Part shown: in pieces, positions 53,213 through 61,864 of the stretch
Position numbering within the stretch: position 1 is the first letter of the stretch
How the letters are laid out: each line of letters opens with the position of its first letter
NCBI RefSeq assembly: GCF_020524165.1
Contig: NZ_JAIVKU010000005.1
Span: 186,001-250,000, forward strand
Source of the DNA: Guptibacillus hwajinpoensis
Lineage (GTDB): Bacteria; Bacillota; Bacilli; Bacillales; Guptibacillaceae
DNA: 64,000 bases
Reading direction: 5' to 3'
Program-made: the position numbers and the translations under genes
The notes under the pieces: generated by a model
The model's database searches: none
The model's input: the letters and a program-made list of their open reading frames with translations, nothing else
Told to the model about the DNA's origin: nothing

Positions 53213-53282
53213 TTTTATTTCGTTCACATTTCTGTCATTCTTATCAAAAACATCCCATAATGCTCATTTTTCAAATGAAGCC

Positions 53283-53435
53283 TGCTATACTGAACTTAAT
53301 CCAGAAAAGCTTTCTCCTCAACCCGGAAAGCTTTCTGGAATCCAACGTATTTTAAAATAATGCATCCCTTCCCTCCCCCGGGAAACCTCCTTATTTTAGT
53401 TTGAAAAAGCAGCGGCAATCGCCGCTGCTTTTTCT
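53283..53435 (+). ncRNA. Candidate C-rich small RNA
   Basis: An extended -10 TGCTATACT (53283-53291) is followed ~7 nt later by a 14-bp hairpin, TCCAGAAA-GCTTTC with GAAAGCTTTCTGGA (53300-53340, small bulges). A C-rich linker follows (CCCTTCCCTCCCCCGGG and ACCTCC, ~53367-53390). The end is a 13-bp intrinsic terminator (53404-53416 with 53421-53433). No ORF with an SD lies inside. No clear -35 was found. It could instead be only a long 3' UTR of the RsbR gene. Confidence 0.45.
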
Positions 53436-53510
53436 ATTCTGTCTCTTTATCTCGGCAGGAGTTAAGGTATCCTTCAGCGAAGAGATCTTAATATAGAAAG
53501 GAGAGGGATC

Positions 53511-54182
53511 ATGCTTTCAAAAAGAATACAAGAAGAGCTGAAACCATTTCAAAACAAAGAACAAGCAAAAAAGATGGAAAAATACATGCGAAATCAATTC
53601 CCCTTTCTTGGAGTTAAAACCCCTGAAAGAAGAAAGGCTGTAAAAATAGCTTTAGAACAAGATCGTGCTCCTGCTTTCAAAACCACTCAGTTAGTCGTTC
53701 AACAGCTATGGTTACTGCCAGAACGTGAATACCAAAATGCGGCGCTTGATTTGCTCGGGCGTGTGAAAGAGTTTCCTAAAGATTCAATTGATCTTATTGA
53801 ACAGCTGATTGTTACTAAATCCTGGTGGGACACCGTCGATAGCCTGGCGGTACACAGTGCAGGGAACTATTTTAGACAACACCCTGATCAAATTGACTCG
53901 ATTTCAGAGAAGTGGATGACTAGCGAAAATATGTGGTTAAACCGCAGCGCGATTCTTTTTCAACTCTCCTATAAGGAAAAGACGGACTGGCCGCTCTTGA
54001 AACGGTCCATTCTGTTCCATTCTGAATCAAAAGAGTTTTTCATCCAAAAAGCAATCGGTTGGGCTCTTAGAGAGTACTCAAAAACGGAGCCAACTACGGT
54101 AAAGAATTTTATCGAGGAACATCCTTTAGCACCCCTTAGCAAGCGGGAAGCAAGTAAGATTCTCAAGAAGATAGAATCATAA
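53511..54182 (+). CDS. DNA alkylation repair protein (AlkD-like)
   Basis: A 223-aa HEAT-like-repeat DNA glycosylase that excises positively charged N3/N7-alkyl purines. The residues that act in AlkD are visible: 'TKSWWDTVDSLAVHSAG' (Trp and the catalytic Asp) and 'KAIGWALREYSKTEP' (Trp and Arg). SD AAAGGAGAGG. Monocistronic. Confidence 0.93.
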   Translation: MLSKRIQEELKPFQNKEQAKKMEKYMRNQFPFLGVKTPERRKAVKIALEQDRAPAFKTTQLVVQQLWLLPEREYQNAALDLLGRVKEFPKDSIDLIEQLIVTKSWWDTVDSLAVHSAGNYFRQHPDQIDSISEKWMTSENMWLNRSAILFQLSYKEKTDWPLLKRSILFHSESKEFFIQKAIGWALREYSKTEPTTVKNFIEEHPLAPLSKREASKILKKIES

Positions 54183-54216
54183 CTTTCAAAACAGACTAAC
54201 TTTTCACCAAATAAAT

Positions 54217-54242
54217 GAGCCCATCCTTTAAGGATGGGCTCT
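54217..54242. terminator. Terminator between alkD and the CAP gene
   Basis: A 10-bp stem GAGCCCATCC/GGATGGGCTC (54217-54226 with 54232-54241) serves the two converging genes. Confidence 0.8.
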
Positions 54243-54253
54243 ACCTATCATGA

Positions 54254-55042
54254 CTATTTACCAATAAATTGTTGCGTCCAGATGTTGCCTTCTTCTACAT
54301 ACCCAACACCAATGTGAGTAAAGCTACCGTTCATAATATTTTTACGGTGACCTTCACTGTTCATCCATGCATTGACAACTTCTTCAGGCGTTTGTTGGCC
54401 TTTTGCGATGTTCTCGCCAGCAGATTGATAGTCTACGCCAAATTGATTCATCATATCAAAAGGTGATCCGTAAGTTGGGCTATTGTGTGCAAAGTAGTTA
54501 TTGTCTCTCATATCTTCCGACTTTGCCTGTGCCACTTTACTAAGTTCTGTATCTACTTCAAGAGCAGGTAGTCCAGCTTTTGCACGTTCTTCATTTGTCA
54601 GGTTTACAACTTGCTGTTCGAATTCTGAAAGTCCTGTGTCTGCTTTTGTTTCTTTAGTTGGATCTGCTTGCTCTTTTGATTGTTGTGGTGAAGGAGCCGC
54701 CTCTTCTGCTTTTTGAGGAGCTTCTGCTTTCTGCTCTGCAGGTGCTTCTGCCTTTTCAGGAGCTTCTGCTTTCTGCTCTGCAGGCGCTTGTTCCTCCGGT
54801 GCTTGCTTCTTCATTTCTTTTTGTTGAAGAAGCTGATCTAGATTAATAGAATCATTGATTGAAACATTATATTGTTTTTCAAAACGGTCAAGAATGGATT
54901 GTAACTCATCCATATTGTTGACCTGGAATGTTTGAGCCTTTACTTCTACGTTTGCAGGCTGAGTGCTTGCAGAACTTGATGTTGGATTTGCTGCCAGCAG
55001 GGCCGTTGCCGCTGTGACACCTAGGATAATTGACTTTTTCAA
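54254..55042 (-). CDS. Secreted CAP/SCP domain protein (YkwD-like)
   Basis: A 262-aa exported protein. A signal peptide (~1-25) is followed by a region ~45-75 predicted helical, a Pro/Ala/Glu/Gln/Lys-rich linker with repeated 'APAEQKAEAP' (~78-125), and a C-terminal CAP domain ('NLTNEERAKAGLPALEVD', 'YFAHNSPTYGSPFDMM', 'AGENIAKGQQTPEEVVNAWM', 'HRKNIMNGSFTHIGVGY'). YkwD/SafA-associated CAP proteins are secreted or coat proteins. Catalytic role unclear. Confidence 0.9.
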   Translation of the reverse strand: MKKSIILGVTAATALLAANPTSSSASTQPANVEVKAQTFQVNNMDELQSILDRFEKQYNVSINDSINLDQLLQQKEMKKQAPEEQAPAEQKAEAPEKAEAPAEQKAEAPQKAEEAAPSPQQSKEQADPTKETKADTGLSEFEQQVVNLTNEERAKAGLPALEVDTELSKVAQAKSEDMRDNNYFAHNSPTYGSPFDMMNQFGVDYQSAGENIAKGQQTPEEVVNAWMNSEGHRKNIMNGSFTHIGVGYVEEGNIWTQQFIGK

Positions 55043-55233
55043 TGTGATTCCTCCCTGATTGGTGAAATTTCTTACACCATGAGAATATCACAAGATTGCT
55101 AGTCTAAAAGACCATAATAACTTCCTATACCGGAAATCCATGCCAGGAATGATTTATCATTAATTGGACTTTTCTCATTCATAGAGCCTTATTTATCAAG
55201 GATTTAGCACTATTTCACTAGCTCATTCAATAT

Positions 55234-55313
55234 TTTCAGAATGGTAACATTTCCACATATTAGGTAACACCGAACCATTAACGTTTTGTTTCAAGTATTT
55301 CAGAATCGTAACA
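55234..55313. repeat. Direct repeat pair upstream of the CAP gene
   Basis: TTTCAGAATGGTAACA (55234-55249) and TTTCAGAATCGTAACA (55298-55313) differ at one of 16 bases and lie 64 bp apart. The surrounding 276-bp intergenic region contains no gene. Confidence 0.4.
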
Positions 55314-55340
55314 AAAAGAGGAAGAGCACGCTGCTCTTCC
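55312..55340 (-). terminator. Terminator of the signal peptidase gene
   Basis: GGAAGAGCA/TGCTCTTCC (55320-55328 with 55332-55340) is followed by a U-rich tail on the minus strand. Confidence 0.85.
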
Positions 55341-55347
55341 CCTTCAC

Positions 55348-55902
55348 TCACTTTGTAGATCTCACATCTTTAAATGGATACCAAACCACTTCGGCTTTTC
55401 CTACAACTTCTTTAAGCTCTATCTTTCCAAGACCGTTACGACTATCCATGCTTCTTAACCGATTATCCCCCATAACAAACAGCTGACCGTTAGGTACTTC
55501 AACAGGTCCAAAATCTTCTGTTAACCTCATCCCCATGCTTTGCGCATCATCTCGATTAGCCTCAAGATAGGGTTCCTTTAGCTCGGTATCATTCACATAG
55601 AGCTTATCTTGTTTCATTTCAACGATATCTCCTGGTAAACCAATCACGCGTTTAACATAATGCTTTTCTGCATCCTCATCCTTAATAATAATGATGTCTC
55701 CTCGCTCAGGTTCTTCCTGAACGTAAGAAATAAATTTATTAACAAGGAGACGGTCACCGTCATGTAAGGTCGGATCCATGGAAGCCCCTTCCACAATGTA
55801 AGGTGCCATCACGAACATTTTCACCACAAAAGCCAGAATAACAGCGAATAAAAGGGGCGTCCCCCACTCTTTTAACCAGTTTGATTCTCCATCACTTTTC
55901 AT
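55348..55902 (-). CDS. Signal peptidase I (SipS/SipT type)
   Basis: A 184-aa membrane serine protease that removes signal peptides. One N-terminal TM helix precedes 'PYIVEGASMDPTLHDGDRLL' with the catalytic Ser and 'YVKRVIGLPGDIV' with the Lys base. 'VMGDNRLRSMDSRNGLG' is the C-terminal box. The ATG at 55902 has SD GGAGG 5 nt upstream; a GTG at 55914 overlaps that SD. Confidence 0.94.
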   Translation of the reverse strand: MKSDGESNWLKEWGTPLLFAVILAFVVKMFVMAPYIVEGASMDPTLHDGDRLLVNKFISYVQEEPERGDIIIIKDEDAEKHYVKRVIGLPGDIVEMKQDKLYVNDTELKEPYLEANRDDAQSMGMRLTEDFGPVEVPNGQLFVMGDNRLRSMDSRNGLGKIELKEVVGKAEVVWYPFKDVRSTK

Positions 55903-56152
55903 ATGTCCCTCCACAAACGAAATTTCTATGATAAGTCTAGCATAATTTTCCTACAATATTCCATTCATATGCCACTGTAAATTGAACTATTTTTCACTAA
56001 ATAATGAAGAGAACCTTTCAACGAAGTCTTTCTCCTCTTCCAATTAAACAGGTTGTGATGGAAACCGAGCTACGCTTAAGGAATGGTTTTTAACGAGGTT
56101 TTACATCGTGTTAATGAGGGTATGAAAAGGGATGGATAAAAGGAGGATGCAT

Positions 56153-56824
56153 ATGAACCAAGTGAAAGCTTTTGTATTTGATGCATACGGAACGTTATTT
56201 GACGTTTTTTCAGTTATTGAAAAATGCGAAGAGCTGTATCCGAATAAGGGTAACCAAATAAGCCAAACGTGGCGAAAGAAACAGCTTGAGTATAGCTACT
56301 TACGACAAATGATGGGAAACTATCGACCATTTTCAGAAGTGACGCGTGATGCCCTTCGCTATGCAGTTGAAGAAGCCGGTGCCGAACTGACGCAAGAGAA
56401 CGAAGATTCCCTTCTCGAAGCCTATCAGCACCTTACCGTTTATGAAGAGGTTCCTAAAGTGTTAAAAAAGCTAAAGGAAGAAGGAGTGACTCTTGCTATC
56501 TTCTCAAATGGATCTCACGATATGCTTGATCCTTTAGTAAAACAATCACCGCTTGCCGAGTACCTGGATTATGTAATCAGTGCAGATGACATAAAACAGT
56601 TTAAACCGACTCCTGCTTCCTATACGCATGCCCTTACATTTCTTGAGTTAAAGCGAGAAAACATTCTCTTTATGTCTTCTAATGGGTGGGATATCTCAGG
56701 GGCAAAGAATTTCGGCTTCCATACGGCCTGGATTAATAGGAATCAAACTCCAGTTGAACAGCTCCAGCTCCCCCCAGATACGATCTATGCTGACTTAAGC
56801 GACATTACGGATTGGGTTACCTAA
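56153..56824 (+). CDS. HAD superfamily, haloacid dehalogenase type II
   Basis: A 223-aa HAD hydrolase. The nucleophile motif 'FVFDAYGTLFDVFS', 'AIFSNGSHDML', the Lys in 'DDIKQFKPTPASY' and the type II-specific 'FMSSNGWDISGAKNFGFHTA' match (S)-2-haloacid dehalogenases. Start ATG at 56153 is ideally placed after SD AAAGGAGG. The natural substrate may not be a haloacid. Confidence 0.92.
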   Translation: MNQVKAFVFDAYGTLFDVFSVIEKCEELYPNKGNQISQTWRKKQLEYSYLRQMMGNYRPFSEVTRDALRYAVEEAGAELTQENEDSLLEAYQHLTVYEEVPKVLKKLKEEGVTLAIFSNGSHDMLDPLVKQSPLAEYLDYVISADDIKQFKPTPASYTHALTFLELKRENILFMSSNGWDISGAKNFGFHTAWINRNQTPVEQLQLPPDTIYADLSDITDWVT

Positions 56825-56841
56825 CTTTGCTTAAGCAAATA

Positions 56842-56883
56842 AGCAAACAAAAACCTGAACAGATGTTCAGGTTTTTGTTTGCT
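56842..56883. terminator. Terminator after the HAD gene
   Basis: A perfect 20-bp inverted repeat with a 2-nt centre and A/T-rich ends. Confidence 0.88.
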
Positions 56884-56984
56884 GAGGCTAAATTTTCTGA
56901 TCTACCGTGTAAGCTCTATTGTTCTTGTTAAAGAACTATACTATATACCTATGAATTATCTCTTTTTTTACCAAAATAGGCCCA

Positions 56985-57013
56985 TTGACCAGTACGCACC
57001 TTAGTCGTATAAT
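56985..57013 (+). promoter_or_regulatory. Consensus sigma-A promoter of the SigI-C-like gene
   Basis: TTGACC (56985-56990), 17-nt spacer and TATAAT (57008-57013). The start would fall near 57020, leaving a ~53-nt leader before the ATG. Confidence 0.75.
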
Positions 57014-57072
57014 CAACACATTACAGTGTTCGTTAACCAAAAAATAATAGAAAGTAGCCGGGTATTCGAATT

Positions 57073-57408
57073 ATGATAAAGGTCGATTATTTACTTCAGG
57101 ATGAAATCATTCGCTATCAGGAACAGCTTCGCGTCTTTCGTATCTCGCTTCAAAAGCTTCCTGCAAAAATGCCAAGCGAGAACAACATTCGGAATTTGTG
57201 TAAAGAAGCCGCCTGGAAACTAGCAGCAACCGAATCACTTGTGGCAAAAGCATTTAAGTCAAAAAAACTACCTTATCGAGACCTTTCAAAGCAATTTTTC
57301 TTTAACATTGGAATCCTTAAACAACACAGCAAATACATCTTAGCTCTCTTCCTTCTTAAACACGGAAATTATAGCTGTCTTCAAAATCACCTAAATTGCC
57401 TAGCTTAA
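57073..57408 (+). CDS. Stand-alone protein resembling the C-terminal domain of sigma factor SigI
   Basis: A 111-aa soluble protein. It resembles the C-terminal DNA-binding region of SigI: 'DEIIRYQEQLRVFRISLQKL' at the start, then a helical block, then 'KSKKLPYRDLSKQFFFNIGI' and 'LKQHSKYILALFLLKHGNY' ending 'SCLQNHL'. SigI has 'ei..y...L..fgi...dLv', '+LP..+L', '.+T.ER.+KYIIA..L+..gdY..L..+'. No sigma region 2 lies upstream. The SD is weak but the promoter is consensus and a terminator follows. Confidence 0.6.
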   Translation: MIKVDYLLQDEIIRYQEQLRVFRISLQKLPAKMPSENNIRNLCKEAAWKLAATESLVAKAFKSKKLPYRDLSKQFFFNIGILKQHSKYILALFLLKHGNYSCLQNHLNCLA

Positions 57409-57442
57409 AGCCTCAAAGGATCATTCCTATGAGGCTTTTTCT
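57407..57442. terminator. Terminator after the SigI-C-like gene
   Basis: AAAGCCTCA/TGAGGCTTT (57407-57415 with 57430-57438) plus an inner AGGA/TCCT pair is followed by T-rich sequence. Confidence 0.85.
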
Positions 57443-57447
57443 GTCTC

Positions 57448-58290
57448 TTAAGAATGGGGCAAAACGACTCCTAGCGCTTGATGAAGATGAGCGTAAGTAG
57501 TCACGTTAGTAAAATCAATCCCTAGCTGGACGGCTGTTTGAGCTATCTCAGGACGAATACCCGTCAAGATGGATTCCACGCCTGAAAGTTCTAGCATTTT
57601 AATGAGTTGAAAAATTTCGTTAGCGACCATCGTATCCATAATGGGAACTCCCGATAGATCGATGACAAGGTAAGATAGCTGAAGTTCCGAGCTCCGTTCA
57701 ATGCCTTTTCGTTGAATAAGTGATGCGCGATATGTGTCAATTGTTCCAATAAGAGGCAACACGCCTATATCTTTGGCAATTAGAATAATTGGAACACTTA
57801 ACTCGGTAATTTTGGTTTGCTGAGAAGCAATTTGCTCTTCGTTTAGTTGATTGGTATAGACTGTGACTTTATGAAGCAGTAAATCAAAGGATTTATTCAT
57901 GTAACTGCCCCATCCTGCTAATCGACTTGCTTCAATTAAATGTTCATGCTCCGTGCTGAATTCTACCATCACATCCCAAAGGATTTGTCTCAAATTTGTT
58001 AGGCTGGCTACCGATTGCTGCAAGGAAAACGTATGGCTCGAGAAAATCCCAACAATTCGCCCCGCCCATTCTTGTACATCTCGGTTATTTGATTCTTGAA
58101 AGATCATTTGCTTAACAAAGTCAGAGCAAAACAATTTGATTTCGTTTTTTAATTCTGGGACTTTAAGAATAGCTGTATCTGTCGCTTCTTTTTCGTCCAC
58201 AAGAAGTTGAAGTCTGTTTGTCCACTTTTCTCCAATTTCTTCAAGCCGGTCATGAAAGTATTCGACATACATCGTTTCAACTTTATCCAT
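57448..58290 (-). CDS. RsbR-like STAS domain protein (stressosome component)
   Basis: A 280-aa RsbR paralogue. The N-terminal ~150 residues are all-helical. The STAS domain has both RsbR-type phosphosite threonines: 'VIDLSGVPIMDTMVANEIFQ' and 'RPEIAQTAVQLGIDF'. The ATG at 58290 follows SD GGAGAG; the frame upstream is not supported. It pairs with the paralogue at 52367. The sensed signal is unknown. Confidence 0.9.
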   Translation of the reverse strand: MDKVETMYVEYFHDRLEEIGEKWTNRLQLLVDEKEATDTAILKVPELKNEIKLFCSDFVKQMIFQESNNRDVQEWAGRIVGIFSSHTFSLQQSVASLTNLRQILWDVMVEFSTEHEHLIEASRLAGWGSYMNKSFDLLLHKVTVYTNQLNEEQIASQQTKITELSVPIILIAKDIGVLPLIGTIDTYRASLIQRKGIERSSELQLSYLVIDLSGVPIMDTMVANEIFQLIKMLELSGVESILTGIRPEIAQTAVQLGIDFTNVTTYAHLHQALGVVLPHS

Positions 58291-58438
58291 TGTTATGTCT
58301 CTCCTATTGATTAATGATAATTTATTGTTTCCCGAAAATGGAAGATTGTACACCTATTCCATGGTTATAAATACAACTGATCACGTGAAACCACTGAATC
58401 ATTCAAAAGCGTACAACGCAACCCGCTTAGAAAGTAAC

Positions 58439-58473
58439 AAAACGGAGGCTCCTTGAATAAGAGGCCTCCGTTT
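58439..58473 (-). terminator. Terminator of the RND transporter gene
   Basis: A 10-11 bp stem AAACGGAGGC/GCCTCCGTTT with a ~14-nt loop, followed by U-rich sequence on the minus strand. Confidence 0.8.
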
Positions 58474-58480
58474 CTATTCT

Positions 58481-61400
58481 CTATTCGCTTTTTGGTTTCC
58501 TTCTAAACTTCATGAAGAATTCATACACGACGGGAACAATGATAAGCGTTAGAAGAGTTGAGCTTGTTAGTCCTCCAATAACGGTTACACCGAGACCTTT
58601 TGAAATAAGCGCTCCACCTTCTAAGCCAAATGCAAGTGGCGCTAGAGCCCCAATTGTGGCAAGAGCTGTCATTAAGATTGGACGAAGACGCGTTCCAGCA
58701 GCTTCGATCAAGGCTTCCCTTGTTGTTAACCCTTCTTTTTCTTTATGAATGACGCGATCAATCAATACAATTGCATTCGTTACAACGATACCAATTAACA
58801 TGAGCATCCCAATTAGTGAAGAGATGCTAATCGTTTCACCAGCAATTAGAAGTCCCACAAGTCCACCAATAACGGTAAACGGAAGCGAGAACAAAATCGC
58901 AAGTGGTGCAAGACCGCCGCCAAATGTAATCACTAGTACCAGGTATACAATGGCTATCGCTGCTAGCATGGCTAGTCCGAGCTGAGTGAAGGATTCGTTT
59001 ATATCTTGTGTTACACCACCAAGAGTGACTTCGGAAGAGTCAGGTAAATCCATCTCATCAATGGCTTCTTGAACATCGCTTGATACCTGACCAATATTGT
59101 CATCAAGTACTTCAGCCGTTACATTCGCATAAACTTTACCATCACGGCGTGTAATTGTATTCGACGATTGTCCTTCTTCAATTGTCGTCAGATCACTAAG
59201 TGGTACTTCCATACCAAGCGGTGATTGGATGGTCGTCTCTTCTAAATCACTTTTGTCTTTGAAAGTCTTTTCATTGACCTGGAGAACGACATTCAATTCT
59301 TCTCCATCTTTTTCAACAGTTGTCAGTACTGGCGCTTCTCCAGTATTACGAAGCTCCATTCCAATTTGGCCAGCTGTTAATCCAAATTCGCTTAGCTTTT
59401 CATCATTCGCTACAATTGTATACTGATCATAGGATTCCGAAATACTTGAACTAATGTTCGAGAGGTTATCTTCTTTCTCTAGCACAGAAGTAACGTCTTT
59501 TACAACAGGACCTAGATCCTCCATATTATCTTCATTAACGACTAAGGTAATCTGATTGCTTCCACCAGAAGCTGAGATATCCTGGTAGCCCCATTCCCCT
59601 TTTTCACTCAGCTGTTTTAAATCTTCAAGAACGGATTTACGCTCATCCTCAAATTCTTCTGTCTCTTCATCATAGCTAACAAAGAAAAGAACTTGATTAC
59701 TAGCTCCAGGGTTCATCGGATTTTCTCCACCAACTGAATACTGAATCGTTTCTACATCTTCTTTATCGAGAAAATAACCTTCCGCCTCTAGCGCGAGATC
59801 ATTTATATTTTCAGTCGTTTCACCCGGCTCTGGATTATACGTGGCAACAATCATCTTCTCTTGATCAGAAGGTAGGAAGCTTACACCTACAATTGGTGCA
59901 AGGAATAAACTGCCGACTAAAAGAAGAATGCTTGCTCCAAAGGTGATGATCTTATGGTTTAACGCCCAGTTTAATATCTTTTTATAGCGGTGAGCAAGAC
60001 GGCCATTGCCTTCTTCCTTATGCTCTGTTTCTTTTCCTTTTTTCACTAAACCTTTTTTAAACAGCGAATGAGCCATCGCTGGCACAATTGTAATCGCAAC
60101 AAGTAAAGAAGCTAGAAGCGCAAATACAATCGTTAGGGCAAAAGGTAGGAATAGCTCGCCTACAGGTCCTTGAACAAGACCAAGCGGTAAAAAGACCGCG
60201 ATTGTTACAATTGTGGAAGACATGATTGGAAGGAACATTTCTTTTGTCGCTTCCGTAATGAGTTCTTTTCCTTTTAATTGTTCGCCCTTAATGGCCATTC
60301 GTCGATAAATATTCTCGATAACCACAATCGAGTCATCAACCACACGACCAATGGCAACCGTCATCGCCCCTAAGGTCATAATATTTAAAGTAATGTCTAA
60401 CTGGTTTAACACCAATAGAGCAATTAATAAACTTAAAGGTATAGAAATGACAGAGATCAAGGTTGAGCGAATGTTACGCAAGAATAATAAGATAATCAGC
60501 ACTGCAAATATAGCACCAATAATGGCTTTGTTCAGCATGGTACTGACTGATTCCTCAATCGGCTCCCCTTGATCAAAAATGGTCACAATACTCAAATCAC
60601 TATTTGCATCCTCAAGCGATGCAATTTGATCTTTTACGCCATTAACAACATCTACTGTATTCGCATCGGCGCTTTTCGTAACTTGGATCCCGATTGATTC
60701 TTTCCCATTTGTACGGGAGATTGATTCTGCTTCACCAACTAATTTAATGTCTGCGATTTCCTGAAGCTGAACCGTTGGCACTTGAGGTTGAGATCCGTTA
60801 GCTCCTGTAGTAGCTGATGGAGCTTGTGGTTGCCCGCCTCCTGTAGTAGGTGATGGGGCTTGTGCTGGATCATTAGACGGTACTTGACTTTGCTGAGCTG
60901 GGACCGCTGGGATCTCGAGCTCTTTTAAATCTTCTAATGAAGAAACATTGCCATCCACAACGACAGCCTTTTGATTGTCTTCAAAGTTATATAAACCTAG
61001 AGGGATATTGACAGAAGAACCTTTAATCAAGTTTTTAACTGTCTCTTCATCTAGGCCATACTCTTTCATCTTATCTTCTTTAAACGAAAAAGAAATTTCT
61101 TCTACTTCTTGACCGGCAATCGAAACAGATGAGACCCCTTCGACACCTTCAATGGCAGGCAAAACTTTTTCTTCAACACGCTGAGTTAATTCAGTAAGTG
61201 AACTGTTATCTTCAGATACACTTAGCGACATGACAGGGAATGCATTAAAACTTAATCGAGATACATCCGGGTCCTGCACTTCATCAGGCAATGAAAGTGA
61301 CTGTAGAGTTTCACGCACTTCGTCCTCAGCCTCATCCATGTTTTTACTAAAATTATATTCAATTTGAACATTCGAGGCATTTTCAAATGAAGAAGAACTT

Positions 61401-61642
61401 ACTACATTTACCCCTGGAAGACTTTCTACTTTATTTTCGATCGGCTCTGAGACTTTATCCGACACTTCTTCAGGTGTAGCCCCTGGATAAACAGTTGTCA
61501 CTGATACTAACGGGGTGTTAATATTTGGAATTGTTTCCATTTTCATATTAAAACCTGAGTATAATCCAGCAACTGTGATAATAATCGTTAGCAGCCAAAC
61601 TGCAAACTTATTATTTAACGAAAATTGAATCAGCTTTCTCAA
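58481..61642 (-). CDS. swrC: RND efflux transporter (SwrC/AcrB family)
   Basis: A 1053-aa proton-driven exporter with the 12-TM RND layout in two halves. Seen: 'TTVYPGATPEEVSDKVSEPI', 'AIGRVVDDSIVVIENIYRRM' with the TM4 Asp pair, and 'LMLIGIVVTNAIVLIDR'. SwrC of B. subtilis (1065 aa) gives surfactin resistance; this is the likely orthologue. Residues ~246-288 are an unusual Pro/Gln/Ala/Ser linker with 12-residue repeats. It is repressed, most likely, by the divergent TetR gene. Confidence 0.92.
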   Translation of the reverse strand: MRKLIQFSLNNKFAVWLLTIIITVAGLYSGFNMKMETIPNINTPLVSVTTVYPGATPEEVSDKVSEPIENKVESLPGVNVVSSSSFENASNVQIEYNFSKNMDEAEDEVRETLQSLSLPDEVQDPDVSRLSFNAFPVMSLSVSEDNSSLTELTQRVEEKVLPAIEGVEGVSSVSIAGQEVEEISFSFKEDKMKEYGLDEETVKNLIKGSSVNIPLGLYNFEDNQKAVVVDGNVSSLEDLKELEIPAVPAQQSQVPSNDPAQAPSPTTGGGQPQAPSATTGANGSQPQVPTVQLQEIADIKLVGEAESISRTNGKESIGIQVTKSADANTVDVVNGVKDQIASLEDANSDLSIVTIFDQGEPIEESVSTMLNKAIIGAIFAVLIILLFLRNIRSTLISVISIPLSLLIALLVLNQLDITLNIMTLGAMTVAIGRVVDDSIVVIENIYRRMAIKGEQLKGKELITEATKEMFLPIMSSTIVTIAVFLPLGLVQGPVGELFLPFALTIVFALLASLLVAITIVPAMAHSLFKKGLVKKGKETEHKEEGNGRLAHRYKKILNWALNHKIITFGASILLLVGSLFLAPIVGVSFLPSDQEKMIVATYNPEPGETTENINDLALEAEGYFLDKEDVETIQYSVGGENPMNPGASNQVLFFVSYDEETEEFEDERKSVLEDLKQLSEKGEWGYQDISASGGSNQITLVVNEDNMEDLGPVVKDVTSVLEKEDNLSNISSSISESYDQYTIVANDEKLSEFGLTAGQIGMELRNTGEAPVLTTVEKDGEELNVVLQVNEKTFKDKSDLEETTIQSPLGMEVPLSDLTTIEEGQSSNTITRRDGKVYANVTAEVLDDNIGQVSSDVQEAIDEMDLPDSSEVTLGGVTQDINESFTQLGLAMLAAIAIVYLVLVITFGGGLAPLAILFSLPFTVIGGLVGLLIAGETISISSLIGMLMLIGIVVTNAIVLIDRVIHKEKEGLTTREALIEAAGTRLRPILMTALATIGALAPLAFGLEGGALISKGLGVTVIGGLTSSTLLTLIIVPVVYEFFMKFRRKPKSE

Positions 61643-61673
61643 GCAACTTCCACTCCTTTTTCTCTACGCTTTT

Positions 61674-61727
61674 ATGACTGACTGGTCATCACAAGATCAC
61701 TATACTGAATAAAACGATATAATTCAA
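61674..61727 (-). promoter_or_regulatory. swrC promoter with TetR-type operator
   Basis: Minus-strand -35 TTGAAT (61722-61727), 17-nt spacer and -10 TATAGT (61699-61704). Over the start site lies ATGACTGACTGGTCAT (61674-61689), an imperfect palindrome whose reverse complement recurs next to the tetR promoter. Confidence 0.7.
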
Positions 61728-61796
61728 GCTATATTGTTTAATATATAGACACTACCGCTGAGCAAATGAAGCATTAGGAAAAAAACTTTGAACGTG

Positions 61797-61822
61797 ATAT
61801 AATGGCCATGACCAGTCGGTCA
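61797..61822 (+). promoter_or_regulatory. tetR promoter and second operator
   Basis: An extended -10 TGATATAAT ends at about 61802 and is followed by TGACCAGTCGGTCA (61809-61822), 13 of 14 bases identical to the reverse complement of the swrC operator. It implies autoregulation of the repressor. Confidence 0.65.
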
Positions 61823-61864
61823 GTAAAAGCCGGTCAGTTCTTTGCTGACGAACAGAGGTGTATA

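Noticed and set aside
53300-53340. Terminator of the RsbR-like gene
   Set aside because: The hairpin is stable but not followed by a U tract; the next hairpin at 53404-53433 is the real terminator.
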